A DNA stretch of 59,528 bases from NCBI GenBank assembly GCA_035301625.1, contig DATGTW010000024.1, positions 1 through 59,528 on the forward strand, in the 5' to 3' direction. How positions within the stretch are numbered: the first letter of the stretch is position 1; every line of letters starts with the position of its first letter. The notes beneath the pieces were generated by a model that saw only the letters and a list, made by a program, of their open reading frames with translations, did no database searches and was not told the origin of the DNA. The translations under genes and the position numbers were made by a program. This DNA is from Paenalcaligenes sp035301625. GTDB lineage: Bacteria; Pseudomonadota; Gammaproteobacteria; Burkholderiales; Burkholderiaceae_B. Below are positions 9,086 to 17,490 of this stretch, piece by piece.

Positions 9086-9700
9086 ATGAGTCAAAATGAT
9101 CCCCGTCAATTTTGGGACGAACGTTTCAGCCAGCCTGAATACTATTATGGCAAATTGCCTAATGATTTTTTAAAAGAACAAGCCGGAGTATTTCCCAAAG
9201 CAGGCCAACTTCTTTCATTGGGTGAAGGCGAAGGTAGAAACGCTGTTTTTATGGCCCAATTGGGTTATTACGTCACCGCCTTGGACTCGGCACCTGCCGG
9301 CCTCGATAAAACCCAACAGCTGGCCAAAGAAAAAAATGTCGAAGTCGAGCCTTTACTTGCTCACTTAAAATATTACGAGTTTGAACCCCAAGCCTGGGAC
9401 GGCGTGATTAATATTTTTTGCCATTTACCCGCTCCTGTGCGCCGCAAAGTTCACGAGAATTTAGTCCATACATTGAAAAAAGGTGGCATCTTCCTGATGG
9501 AGGCCTATACGCCTGAGCAATTAGAATACGGCACAGGAGGACCCCAAAATATTGATTTACTGTATGACCCCGAAACTATCCGCAAAGAGCTCACCGAATT
9601 AGAGCTACTGCATTTTGAAAAAAAAGAAAGAAACATTGTCGAGGGGGTTGGCCATGATGGTCCTTCTTCAGTCTTACAGGTGATCGCCCGAAAGAATTAA
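9086..9700 (+). CDS. SAM-dependent methyltransferase (TehB-like class I)
   Basis: This 204-residue class I methyltransferase has SAM motif I at LLSLGEGEGRNAVFMAQLG (about 41-59), the acidic loop VTALDSAP after strand 2, and WDGVINIFCHLP as motif IV. It resembles the small SAM-dependent enzymes related to tellurite-resistance TehB and thiopurine methyltransferases, which methylate small or metalloid compounds; the substrate is unknown. The ATG is preceded by AAAGGA. It is a single gene ending at a bidirectional terminator. Confidence 0.75.
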   Translation: MSQNDPRQFWDERFSQPEYYYGKLPNDFLKEQAGVFPKAGQLLSLGEGEGRNAVFMAQLGYYVTALDSAPAGLDKTQQLAKEKNVEVEPLLAHLKYYEFEPQAWDGVINIFCHLPAPVRRKVHENLVHTLKKGGIFLMEAYTPEQLEYGTGGPQNIDLLYDPETIRKELTELELLHFEKKERNIVEGVGHDGPSSVLQVIARKN

Positions 9701-9737
9701 AAAAAGCCCCATTACAAAGAGGCTAAAGCATAAATAA

Positions 9738-9762
9738 CAAAGCGCCCATGATGGGCGCTTTG
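9738..9762. terminator. Bidirectional intrinsic terminator
   Basis: An 11-base-pair perfect stem with a TGA loop (CAAAGCGCCCA / TGGGCGCTTTG) lies between the convergent methyltransferase and DUF4168 genes. The flanks are AT-rich, though neither has a long T-run. Confidence 0.75.
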
Positions 9763-9789
9763 CTGTCTGGTAATTAACCAAATAAAAAA

Positions 9790-10173
9790 TTATTGGTTAA
9801 CCATTTGCTCGACTTTCTGACGTAATTCACTGTCTTGCTGGATTGCCAAGCTAATTCCGTTGTACTCCTCTACGGAGAAACCATCGGCCTCTACTGCTGC
9901 AACCATTTTTTCGTCAGCCTCTTGCATGATCTGCTGTTGAGCTGCTTGGTCCTCAGCTTGCTCTAGCTGGGGTTGGTACTCTTGGGCGACCTCAGCGACT
10001 TTACGCGCAGCAGCAACGTAGCGTTCCAGCTGCTCATCTGTAGGTTGCACAATTTCTGGTGCAGCAGGGGCAGCAGGAGGTGTCGTTTGTTGCGCATAAG
10101 ACAAAGTCGACGCGGCGCCTAACGTTGCAGCAAAGAAAATGGCAGTGGAAAAACGTTTGATACTAAAGGGCAT
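9790..10173 (-). CDS. Secreted DUF4168-type protein
   Basis: This is a predicted secreted protein of 127 residues. The signal peptide covers about residues 1-28 (FSTAIFFAATLGAASTLSYA then QQ), followed by a Pro/Ala linker and an acidic, Gln/Glu-rich helical domain (DEQLERYVAAARKVAEV ... EYNGISLAIQQDSEL). This pattern fits the DUF4168 family, whose function is not known. The open frame could begin two codons earlier at a GTG, but AGGAGG overlaps that GTG and stands five bases before the ATG at 10173, so the ATG is chosen. It is a single gene. Confidence 0.75.
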   Translation of the reverse strand: MPFSIKRFSTAIFFAATLGAASTLSYAQQTTPPAAPAAPEIVQPTDEQLERYVAAARKVAEVAQEYQPQLEQAEDQAAQQQIMQEADEKMVAAVEADGFSVEEYNGISLAIQQDSELRQKVEQMVNQ

Positions 10174-10514
10174 GTGCACCTCCTAAAGATGAATGGTCTA
10201 CCCATCATCGCCAAGACCGCCCTAGACTGGCAAGTTTCCACTTGTAAATGTTCATTTCTTGGCAAAGGCAAAGATTATTGGGCTTTTGGTGGCTTTATTA
10301 TTCTATTTATCTAAATTGTAATTGTAAGTATTGTTACATGCACCTTTGAGCAAAAAGGAGCCACAGACTCAGCATTATTATTTTAATTGAGATCTAAAAC
10401 AAGGTTCACATTCAGTTACTGATACTTCATTTTATTCCACTTTGCCGACTTAAACGAGCCCCCCTTATTTGTAAGCATGCTCATCATTATTATTTTTTAA
10501 TGCAAGTTGTACGC
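10174..10514. other. Intergenic region without a gene
   Basis: These AT-rich 340 bases hold the ribosome binding site of the DUF4168 gene at the left end and the upstream edge of the tsdA terminator at the right. I find no supported open frame, tRNA or repeat. A promoter for the DUF4168 gene must lie here, but no candidate stood out. Confidence 0.5.
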
Positions 10515-10545
10515 ATAAAAAAGAGCTGCACACTAGGTGCAGCTC
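10515..10545 (-). terminator. Intrinsic terminator of the tsdBA operon
   Basis: On the minus strand GAGCTGCAC and GTGCAGCTC form a perfect nine-base-pair stem with a five-base loop, followed directly by TTTTTT. It lies 31 bases after the tsdA stop codon. Confidence 0.9.
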
Positions 10546-10576
10546 GGTCAACACACATCAAAACTATAATTGTTAT

Positions 10577-11650
10577 CTAATTATTTGACTGACCACTAAA
10601 ATCACGTGAACGGAGCACATCAGGAGCTAAAAAGTCTTTGTGGCCGACATTATCGTGATCACCCAACAATTGACCATCCACCTCTACCCCATAAAGGGTA
10701 TGTTTGTGGAAAGTGTCCAGGTATTTCTCTCTGGTTTCCTCAACATCGCCAGTGTAACGTGGGTCCTGAGGTCTCTCTTGGCTATCAATATACTGCGCTA
10801 AATCCCAAGCATCTTGGACGCTAATGGTATTGGGCTGACCCAAAGGCATGTTGTATTTGATAAAGGATGCCAAAGTAAACAGTCGTGAAATACCAGCCCC
10901 CCAGTTATAGGAATCATCACCCCATACCGCTGGGAACACAACTTGACCATCGACCACCTGGCCTGCCCCGTCGTCCATATGACAGACAGCACAGTTTTGC
11001 TCATACGCGGCCTTGCCACGAATGGCATCAGGCTCGAGCTCGGGGTCTTCTAGCCTGGGGTAGCCACGTCCGTACATTTTATTGGATTCATACATAGGCA
11101 CGCCCTTTGCCAGCCACTGCATATAAGCAGTCAAGGCCAACATGTCATCACTGCCATACTCAGGAGGCGTACCATTCATAGAATAGGTAAAGCAACCAGC
11201 AATACGTTCTTCCAAGTTGTTAACATGGTCATTCTTTGGGCGGTAATCTGGTAAAACAACCGCAGCTGGCCATACGGGCCCTGAAAAAGGCAAACGCCCA
11301 TCGCCTAGGTGACAGCTTGCACAATCCATGTTGTTAAAAACATTTTCACCCCGCAATTGTTGGGTGTTTACGAATAGATCGTGACCTCTGCGAATGGTTT
11401 CTTTGAGTTTGGGATGGATGTCTTCGTCTTCAAGCGCATCAATGGCTGGTGGTATATGAACGAACTCGCCATCCTGTGGTAACGGGGCACCTGGCGCAAC
11501 GTTTTCTATAAACTCGACCAGTTCCTCACTGGGTTCACCGTCAATTACACCTGTGTAGCGATCCATGCCCACCACAGAAAAAGATGCTAAGGCACCCAAT
11601 GCAAATACGGCACCCTGTTTTAAGGTAAATTTTTGAATACTATTTAACAC
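10577..11650 (-). CDS. tsdA: Thiosulfate dehydrogenase-like dihaem cytochrome c (TsdA)
   Basis: This is a 357-residue exported dihaem c-type cytochrome. Haem motifs are CASCH (C110, C113, H114) and CAVCH (C220, C223, H224). The segment NTQQLRG, then KNDHVNNLEERIAGCFTYSMNG with C153, matches TsdA, in which a Cys is the unusual axial ligand of haem 1. TsdA couples thiosulfate oxidation to tetrathionate, or the reverse, in the periplasm. Residues 1-28 give a signal or anchor segment. The open frame extends upstream into tsdB, but AGGAG stands seven bases before a GTG at 11650 and 13 bases after the tsdB stop, so that start is chosen. The reaction direction cannot be read from sequence. Confidence 0.78.
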   Translation of the reverse strand: MLNSIQKFTLKQGAVFALGALASFSVVGMDRYTGVIDGEPSEELVEFIENVAPGAPLPQDGEFVHIPPAIDALEDEDIHPKLKETIRRGHDLFVNTQQLRGENVFNNMDCASCHLGDGRLPFSGPVWPAAVVLPDYRPKNDHVNNLEERIAGCFTYSMNGTPPEYGSDDMLALTAYMQWLAKGVPMYESNKMYGRGYPRLEDPELEPDAIRGKAAYEQNCAVCHMDDGAGQVVDGQVVFPAVWGDDSYNWGAGISRLFTLASFIKYNMPLGQPNTISVQDAWDLAQYIDSQERPQDPRYTGDVEETREKYLDTFHKHTLYGVEVDGQLLGDHDNVGHKDFLAPDVLRSRDFSGQSNN

Positions 11651-11663
11651 GCTGCTCTCCTGG

Positions 11664-12347
11664 CTATTTGGAATCATTTTCGGGCAAGACGGGCTGTTGA
11701 CCCAACCACGCTGCAACTGCCTGCATGTCTTCTTGGCTCATGCGTTTGGCAATGCTTTTCATTAAACCCAATGGGTCGTTCTCACGCTCCCCATCTTTCC
11801 AGGCCTGCAGTTGTGTCATGATATATGCTGGGTGTTGACCAGCAATATTGGGGAAAGTGCTGCCCACACCATGATTGCCGGGTCCATGACAACTCACACA
11901 GGCCACAATATAGCGATCCCAATCGCCATTTAAAGCCAGCTCGCGGCCTCGCTCCAAGAGCTCCTCAGATGCCTCAACAGGCTCACCAACAGTCACCTCA
12001 AGACTTGAATAATAAGCCGCCACATCACCCAGCTGGTCGTCATCCAACATATTGGCAAAGGGCTGCATCGAAGCATTGGTGCGACGCCCTTCTTTGAAGT
12101 CTTTGAGCTGCGTCACAATGTAATCAGGATGCAAACCAGTCAGGCGCGGCCAGGATTCTGCACCCTCATTATTCATCCCACTGCCATCAGCCTGATGACA
12201 GGCCACACAGGTGGCTGCCGCGGCCTTACCGCGCTCGATGGCTTCGGGGTCAACCTCATCTGCCCAAGCTGCCTGACCAAGCAAGCCCACCCCTAAGGCA
12301 GCTGCCGCCAAGCCATATCCCAGGCTTTTTTTAATTTGATTTTTCAT
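11664..12347 (-). CDS. tsdB: Dihaem cytochrome c4-like electron carrier (TsdB)
   Basis: This 227-residue periplasmic cytochrome has two similar halves, each with a haem motif: CVACH near residue 48 and CVSCH near residue 150. Both halves carry the class I pattern of a downstream Met ligand (MQPFA; MKSIAKRM) and PRLTGLHPDYIVTQL / PNIAGQHPAYIMTQL, typical of cytochrome c4. The signal peptide runs to about residue 30 (GQAAWA). In known tsdBA operons the c4-like TsdB precedes TsdA and accepts its electrons, which is the order here. GAGGG four bases ahead of the ATG at 12347 fixes the start over a longer open frame. Confidence 0.82.
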   Translation of the reverse strand: MKNQIKKSLGYGLAAAALGVGLLGQAAWADEVDPEAIERGKAAAATCVACHQADGSGMNNEGAESWPRLTGLHPDYIVTQLKDFKEGRRTNASMQPFANMLDDDQLGDVAAYYSSLEVTVGEPVEASEELLERGRELALNGDWDRYIVACVSCHGPGNHGVGSTFPNIAGQHPAYIMTQLQAWKDGERENDPLGLMKSIAKRMSQEDMQAVAAWLGQQPVLPENDSK

Positions 12348-12464
12348 AATACCCTCGCTATCAACATTCATCTTCTATATTATCTTTTTTCATATCATGA
12401 CTCTGTTTCTGTAATATGTTAAATAAAATTCTCTTAAACGTAAACAGTGGACAGTTTAATAATC

Positions 12465-12495
12465 AAAAAAACGCCCAGACATTATATCTGGGCGT
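12465..12495 (-). terminator. Intrinsic terminator after rpoD
   Basis: On the minus strand ACGCCCAGA / TCTGGGCGT form a nine-base-pair stem with a seven-base loop, followed by six T. It lies 56 bases after the rpoD stop codon. Confidence 0.9.
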
Positions 12496-12551
12496 TCTTC
12501 CTTTAAACGATCAGCGCCTCGCTAAACGAGACAATCTACTGATTTAAAGGG

Positions 12552-14978
12552 TCATTTTCCCTCTAAAAAGGATTTGAGCTTGTCAGCACGGCTGGGGTGA
12601 CGCAATTTGCGCAACGCCTTGGCCTCTATCTGACGGATCCGCTCGCGCGTAACATCAAATTGTTTGCCGACCTCCTCGAGGGTTTGGTCTGTGCTCATTT
12701 CAATACCGAAGCGCATGCGCAAAACTTTTGCCTCGCGTGGCGTTAAAGAATCTAGCACCTCTTTGACGATATCCTGCATAGAGCCATGTAGAGCGGTATC
12801 CATCGGAGACGCTGTGTTGAGGTCTTCGATAAAATCACCCAAATGGGAATCGTCATCATCACCGATTGGCGTTTCCATAGAAATCGGCTCTTTGGCAATT
12901 TTCAGGATTTTGCGGACCCGATCTTCGGGTAAATCCATCTTTTGTGCCAAGGTTGCCGGATCGGGCTCTTCGCCAGTTTCTTGCAAAATTTGGCGATTAA
13001 TCCTGTTCAACTTGTTGATGGTCTCAATCATGTGTACAGGAATACGGATAGTACGCGCCTGATCGGCGATTGAACGAGTGATGGCCTGACGAATCCACCA
13101 AGTGGCGTAGGTCGAAAACTTATACCCGCGACGATATTCAAATTTGTCTACCGCCTTCATCAAACCAATATTACCCTCTTGGATTAGATCCAAGAATTGT
13201 AATCCTCGATTAGTATATTTTTTGGCAATAGAAATAACCAAGCGCAAGTTGGCCTCAGTCATATCGCGCTTAGCACGTGCGGCTTTGGCTTCACCCGAGA
13301 GCATGCGCTTGTAGGCTTCTTTGAGGTCACCTAGAGGCAAGACCACATCTTTTTGAATCTCGATCAACTTGCCTTGTAATTCTTGGATGGCAGGCACATA
13401 ACGCTCGAGATCTTCTTGGTAGGATGGGTTCTTTTCTAACTCTAATACTGCCCATTCGAGCTCAGTCTCGTTACCAGGGAAACTCTTGATAAAGTGTGAT
13501 CGCGGCATACGGACGCGGTTAACGCAAATATGCAAAATCTGGCGCTCATATTGACGCACCTCGGCTACCCGCTCGCGCATCGTGTCTGTGAGTTTCTCGA
13601 CCATTCTGGCAGTAAAGCGAATGCCCATAAACTCGTCATGAATATTTTGCTTGGCCTCAATATATCCAGGACTACGATAGCCTTCTGTTTCAAATGCAAC
13701 ACGCATTTTTTCGAACCATTCCTGGATCACATCAAATTTCTTGAGCGCTTTTTTATGCAAATACTCGATTTGCGAACTGCTCATACCCCCAGCCGGTCCC
13801 TCTTCGCCATCTTCGCTTTTCGCACCGGCACCAGCGTATTCCTCACCATCGTCGTCAATAAGTCCATCAACAACATCATCAATGGCCATGTTGTCTTCGC
13901 GTACTTCGTTAATATAAGCCAGTACCTCATTCACGGTGGTGGGGCAGGCTGCAATGGCCATTACCATATCTTTTAGGCCGTCTTCAATGCGCTTAGCGAT
14001 TTCGATCTCGCCTTCACGGGTCAATAGTTCAACAGAGCCCATTTCGCGCATATACATGCGCACAGGATCAGTGGTACGGCCAAAATCAGAGTCAACGGTA
14101 GTCAGCGCAGCATCGGCCTCTTCGTCCACATCATCATCAGCAGCTGCTACGGGTGCATTATCACTCATCAACAAAGTTTCAGCATCCGGGGCTTGGTCAT
14201 AGACCGAAATACCCATATCCCCAAATGTTGTGATGATACGTTCTATAGCATCCGCATCTACCAAATCATCTGGCAGGTGATCATTAATCTCGCCATAGGT
14301 TAGGTAACCGCGCTCTTTGCCGAGCTTGATCAATGCTTTGAGGCGATTACGGCGCGACTCTTGTTCTTCGGGCGTCAGTTGACCACGGCCACCAAAGACA
14401 TCACGCGCACCGCCACGGGCGGCTTTTTTAGCGCCTTTGCGTGCCGTTTGGGGCGCGGGAGTCTCTTCGATTTGCTCGTCGTCTACGTAGTCCCCGTCGA
14501 GGTCATCAAAAGCCGCAGTTTTGGCAGCTTTCTTGGCTGCCTTTTTAGCTGTTGCCTTTTTGGCTGCTTTCTTAGCGGCTTTTTTAGCGGTGGCCTTTTT
14601 GGCTGCCTTAGTTGCTTTTTTAGCAGCTTTTTTGGCAGTCGCCTTTTTAGCTGCTACTTTTTTTGTTGCAGTTTTTTTTGCCGCCTTTTTGGCTGCTTTC
14701 TTTGCTGCTTTTTTCGCCGCTTTCTTTGCTACTTTCTTGGCGGTCGCCTTTTTAGCGGTTGCCTTTTTGGCCGCTTTTTTAGCGGTGGCCTTTTTGGCTA
14801 CCTTTTTAGCAGCTTTTTTGGCTGCTTTCTTTGCTGCAGGCTGAGCCTCTGTGCCCTGGACGGCTTCCTCGACTTGTGCAGACGTGCTTTTGTCGCCAGA
14901 AGCCTGAGCATAAGCGATGGTTGGTGCACGTTGAGTCGTAGTTGGTTTACCAGTCGATTGTGTCATATTGGATTCCAT
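12552..14978 (-). CDS. rpoD: RNA polymerase sigma-70 factor RpoD with Lys/Ala-rich N-terminal extension
   Basis: This 808-residue primary sigma factor directs RNA polymerase to housekeeping promoters. Region 1.1 is at about 205-270, region 1.2 at about 300-330 (DPVRMYMREMGSVELL), a non-conserved acidic region at about 335-570, region 2 at about 573-640 (NRGLQFLDLIQEGNIGLM, YATWWIRQAI), region 3 at about 640-710, and region 4 near the C-terminus with the helix-turn-helix TLEEVGKQFDVTRERIRQIE. Before region 1.1 lies a tail of about 105 residues built almost only from Lys, Ala and Thr. The protein may start at a second ATG four codons in (MTQSTGK), which has a GGA at usable distance. It has its own terminator; dnaG lies 254 bases upstream. 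Confidence 0.97.
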   Translation of the reverse strand: MESNMTQSTGKPTTTQRAPTIAYAQASGDKSTSAQVEEAVQGTEAQPAAKKAAKKAAKKVAKKATAKKAAKKATAKKATAKKVAKKAAKKAAKKAAKKAAKKTATKKVAAKKATAKKAAKKATKAAKKATAKKAAKKAAKKATAKKAAKKAAKTAAFDDLDGDYVDDEQIEETPAPQTARKGAKKAARGGARDVFGGRGQLTPEEQESRRNRLKALIKLGKERGYLTYGEINDHLPDDLVDADAIERIITTFGDMGISVYDQAPDAETLLMSDNAPVAAADDDVDEEADAALTTVDSDFGRTTDPVRMYMREMGSVELLTREGEIEIAKRIEDGLKDMVMAIAACPTTVNEVLAYINEVREDNMAIDDVVDGLIDDDGEEYAGAGAKSEDGEEGPAGGMSSSQIEYLHKKALKKFDVIQEWFEKMRVAFETEGYRSPGYIEAKQNIHDEFMGIRFTARMVEKLTDTMRERVAEVRQYERQILHICVNRVRMPRSHFIKSFPGNETELEWAVLELEKNPSYQEDLERYVPAIQELQGKLIEIQKDVVLPLGDLKEAYKRMLSGEAKAARAKRDMTEANLRLVISIAKKYTNRGLQFLDLIQEGNIGLMKAVDKFEYRRGYKFSTYATWWIRQAITRSIADQARTIRIPVHMIETINKLNRINRQILQETGEEPDPATLAQKMDLPEDRVRKILKIAKEPISMETPIGDDDDSHLGDFIEDLNTASPMDTALHGSMQDIVKEVLDSLTPREAKVLRMRFGIEMSTDQTLEEVGKQFDVTRERIRQIEAKALRKLRHPSRADKLKSFLEGK
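14515..14841 (-). repeat. Imperfect tandem repeat coding for the Lys/Ala-rich tail of RpoD
   Basis: About 330 bases consist of degenerate repeats encoding units such as AAKK, KKAAKK and ATAKKA, about residues 46-154 of RpoD. Codons vary (AAA/AAG, GCT/GCC/GCG/GCA), so the DNA repeat is imperfect while the peptide repeat is nearly exact. The peptide resembles histone H1-like tails. The opposite strand stays open for the same reason and is not a gene. Confidence 0.85.
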
Positions 14979-15232
14979 TGACGCTTGACATATCCATAGA
15001 TATGTTATGCAGGACAGTTAAATTCGGAAACGTAACAAGTAAGACTAAGGGCGAAAGTACTTATGTAGGTTGTGTTAGTAAAAATACTGTATTTTCCCTA
15101 TTCAAAAGGGCTAGCGCTAATCTAACGACCAGTGCCTATGCATTTCATACTTTGCCAAATGCCTTCATTGTAAAAGGCTTTTTGGACCTTAGTGCCATTA
15201 CTGATACAAATACTCTGTGTAGTTTACTTTAG

Positions 15233-17131
15233 TTAAATAGATGATGCAGTAGTCAGTTCAGCCAATCGGCGGGTCAAAAACTGATACCTTTGTCTTGTCT
15301 GGCTTTCATGAATCCCTCTAGCTAATAATTCGAGTTGTTCTGCTTTGATGCAATCAATCTCTACTCTTTTCAAAGCATCTGCCCACTCGGCACGTGGATC
15401 GGGTAAGGGCTCGTCTTGGTTGGCCTCATGAGTAACCTGTTGTAACTTCATGCCGAGCTCACTGTTAGGATCCGCGGCTTGTAATAAGGCACCACCATGT
15501 GCACACCCTGTGTCATTAATTAGTGAGATTAGTTCTTGCACATATATTAAATGGGGGCTTTGCACAATAATTTCAAGTTGTTCGGCATCCAGTTCACTCG
15601 CCAGCTCAGGATAGGCTACTAATAAATGCAATAACCTTTTTGCCAGCGGTACCACCTGTCGCGCAGTATATTGGCGATGCCGCACTGACCTGTGGGTGGC
15701 CGATGATTCATCCTCGGAACGCCCCCTCGATGTATTTGATGACATCTGATTTGCACTACGCCCCGACACAGCACCTCGAGTTTGGCCTGCCGGCTGTGCA
15801 TTTGCTTCACGAGAATATCGGCTGGCTTGTTGGCGCTCGCGATATTGCTCAATTTGCTGCTCCAGCTCTTCAATGGTCAAACGTACTTGCTGGGCAAAAG
15901 CCTGGCATAGTTGCTTGCCATAATTATTAGGCTCGAGCTTGGCTAAATAAGGTATTGCCTCATGCACACAAGCAGAGCGCCCTTCAACTAAATTCAAATC
16001 ATGCCGACGAGTCCATTCTTGTAAAAAGAACTCTGAAAACACCTGCGCCTGCTCGGCATATTCCCGAAATGCAGTTATGCCGTACTCACGAGCATAGGAA
16101 TCCGGGTCATGCCCTTGGGGCAAAAACATAAAATGCAAAGCCAAATCATCGCGTACCAACTCTAGCGCGTGTTCTAATGCACGCCAAGCTGCTTGCTGGC
16201 CTGCGCGGTCGGCATCAAAACAAAAAACTATCTTATTGGTAAAGCGAGTGAGTCGCCGCAAGTGCTGGTCGGTAGTGGCTGTACCCAGTGTGGCAACAGC
16301 ATTGTGCATTCCCAATTGAGACAATGCCACCACGTCCATGTAACCCTCAACGACCAAGGCATAACCTTCTTGGTGTATCCCTTGACGGGATTCCCAAATC
16401 CCATAGAGTTCGTCACTTTTGGAAAAAAGCTCAGTCTCTGGTGAGTTGAGATATTTGGGTTCGCCCTCGGCAATGAGACGACCGCCAAAACCCACCGTGA
16501 TTCCACGGTGATTACGAATCGGGAAAATTATCCGCCCACGAAAACGATCATAACGACGGCCCTCTTTGCCCTCGGCAATTAAACCGGTTTCTAACAACTC
16601 TGCTCGCTGATAATTATCAAACACGCGAGACAAAGCTTGCCACTCATCAGGGGCCCAGCCCAAGTCAAACTTTTGAATGGTTTCGGTTTTTATTCCGCGC
16701 TGGCGGAAGTAATTGAGTGCAGGTAACGATTGCCGTAATTGGCTTTGATAAAACTGTTGTGCCTGGTGCAGAAAATGCTCGTGCAGAGTGCGGACTTTTT
16801 GCCGTTCTTTTTCTATACGCCTTTGCTCTGGACTTTTGGGCGACTGGGGCACCTGCAGCCCCACTTCTTGGGCCAAGGTGCGCACCGCCTCTGGAAAACT
16901 CACCCCCAGGAATTGTATGTAAAAACTAATGGCGTTGCCACTCACCCCACAACCAAAGCAGTGATAGAACTGCTTGGTGGGACTGACTGTAAAAGAAGGT
17001 GTCTTTTCCCCATGGAAAGGACACAAGCCCACCAGATTTGCCCCCCGCTTACGTAACGATACGTGCCGACCAACAACGTCAGCGATATCTACCCGGGCAA
17101 GCAGCTCTTGGACAAAGGTTTCTGGTATCAA
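15233..17131 (-). CDS. dnaG: DNA primase
   Basis: This 632-residue primase makes RNA primers at the replication fork. The CHC2-type zinc finger uses C37, H40, C58 and C61. The TOPRIM catalytic core contains VVEGYMDVVAL near residue 262 and the acidic FCFDADRAGQQAAW stretch, followed by a helical DnaB-interaction region at the C-terminus. A Ser/Arg-rich linker (about 435-475) separates the core from the C-terminal domain. The start is a TTG whose bases overlap the rpsU stop as TTGA, giving the family-typical N-terminus MIPETFVQELLARVD. It forms a translationally coupled unit with rpsU. Confidence 0.96.
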   Translation of the reverse strand: MIPETFVQELLARVDIADVVGRHVSLRKRGANLVGLCPFHGEKTPSFTVSPTKQFYHCFGCGVSGNAISFYIQFLGVSFPEAVRTLAQEVGLQVPQSPKSPEQRRIEKERQKVRTLHEHFLHQAQQFYQSQLRQSLPALNYFRQRGIKTETIQKFDLGWAPDEWQALSRVFDNYQRAELLETGLIAEGKEGRRYDRFRGRIIFPIRNHRGITVGFGGRLIAEGEPKYLNSPETELFSKSDELYGIWESRQGIHQEGYALVVEGYMDVVALSQLGMHNAVATLGTATTDQHLRRLTRFTNKIVFCFDADRAGQQAAWRALEHALELVRDDLALHFMFLPQGHDPDSYAREYGITAFREYAEQAQVFSEFFLQEWTRRHDLNLVEGRSACVHEAIPYLAKLEPNNYGKQLCQAFAQQVRLTIEELEQQIEQYRERQQASRYSREANAQPAGQTRGAVSGRSANQMSSNTSRGRSEDESSATHRSVRHRQYTARQVVPLAKRLLHLLVAYPELASELDAEQLEIIVQSPHLIYVQELISLINDTGCAHGGALLQAADPNSELGMKLQQVTHEANQDEPLPDPRAEWADALKRVEIDCIKAEQLELLARGIHESQTRQRYQFLTRRLAELTTASSI

Positions 17132-17340
17132 TATAGGCGTGGAGGCAACTGTTGACTACGCAAGCGTTTGTAGTGGCGCTTGACCGCAGCGGCGCGCTTG
17201 CGTTTGCGCTCAGCAGTGGGCTTTTCATAGAATTCGCGTGAGCGCAACTCGGTCAACAAACCGGTCTTCTCGACGGTGCGCTTAAAGCGGCGCATCGCTA
17301 CCTCGAAAGGTTCGTTTTCTTTAACTCTAACAACTGTCAT
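17128..17340 (-). CDS. rpsU: 30S ribosomal protein S21
   Basis: This 70-residue basic protein matches bS21: it starts TVVRVKENEPFEVAMRRFKR and has the RSREFYEKPTAERKRK core and an Arg/Lys-rich C-terminus. It binds the 30S platform near the anti-Shine-Dalgarno end of 16S rRNA. It is the first gene of the macromolecular-synthesis order rpsU-dnaG-rpoD; its stop codon overlaps the dnaG start. A good promoter lies about 110 bases upstream. Confidence 0.97.
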   Translation of the reverse strand: MTVVRVKENEPFEVAMRRFKRTVEKTGLLTELRSREFYEKPTAERKRKRAAAVKRHYKRLRSQQLPPRLY

Positions 17341-17450
17341 ATATGCTCTACTTTATCTTGGGTTAATCTAATCAGGTCTGGTCCCATTCTCAATCGGCTT
17401 AATAGGCCAAATAATTGAAGGCCAAACCCATATAATTTGGTGAATCAAAC

Positions 17451-17480
17451 ATTTTACCACGCCTAAAAAGGATGCGTCAA
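17451..17480 (-). promoter_or_regulatory. rpsU-dnaG promoter
   Basis: On the minus strand TTGACG (17480-17475), an 18-base spacer and TAAAAT (17456-17451) form a good sigma-70 promoter. It sits between the phosphoribosyltransferase stop and the rpsU start and gives a leader of roughly 100 bases. Confidence 0.6.
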
Positions 17481-17490
17481 AAGGCACCCA

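Noticed and set aside
13530..13976. A 148-codon plus-strand open frame inside rpoD
   Set aside because: It is wholly antisense to conserved parts of rpoD, with no start signal or recognisable domain.
14361..14981. A 206-codon plus-strand open frame rich in Phe, Cys, Leu and Gly opposite the rpoD N-terminus
   Set aside because: It is the antisense of the Lys/Ala repeat, has no ribosome binding site and no family resemblance; openness is explained by repeat composition.
14979..15232. A short stem (GCCTT/AAGGC) with a plus-strand T-run between rpoD and dnaG
   Set aside because: The stem has only five base pairs, and the T-run is on the strand with no upstream gene; it is not convincing as a terminator for dnaG.
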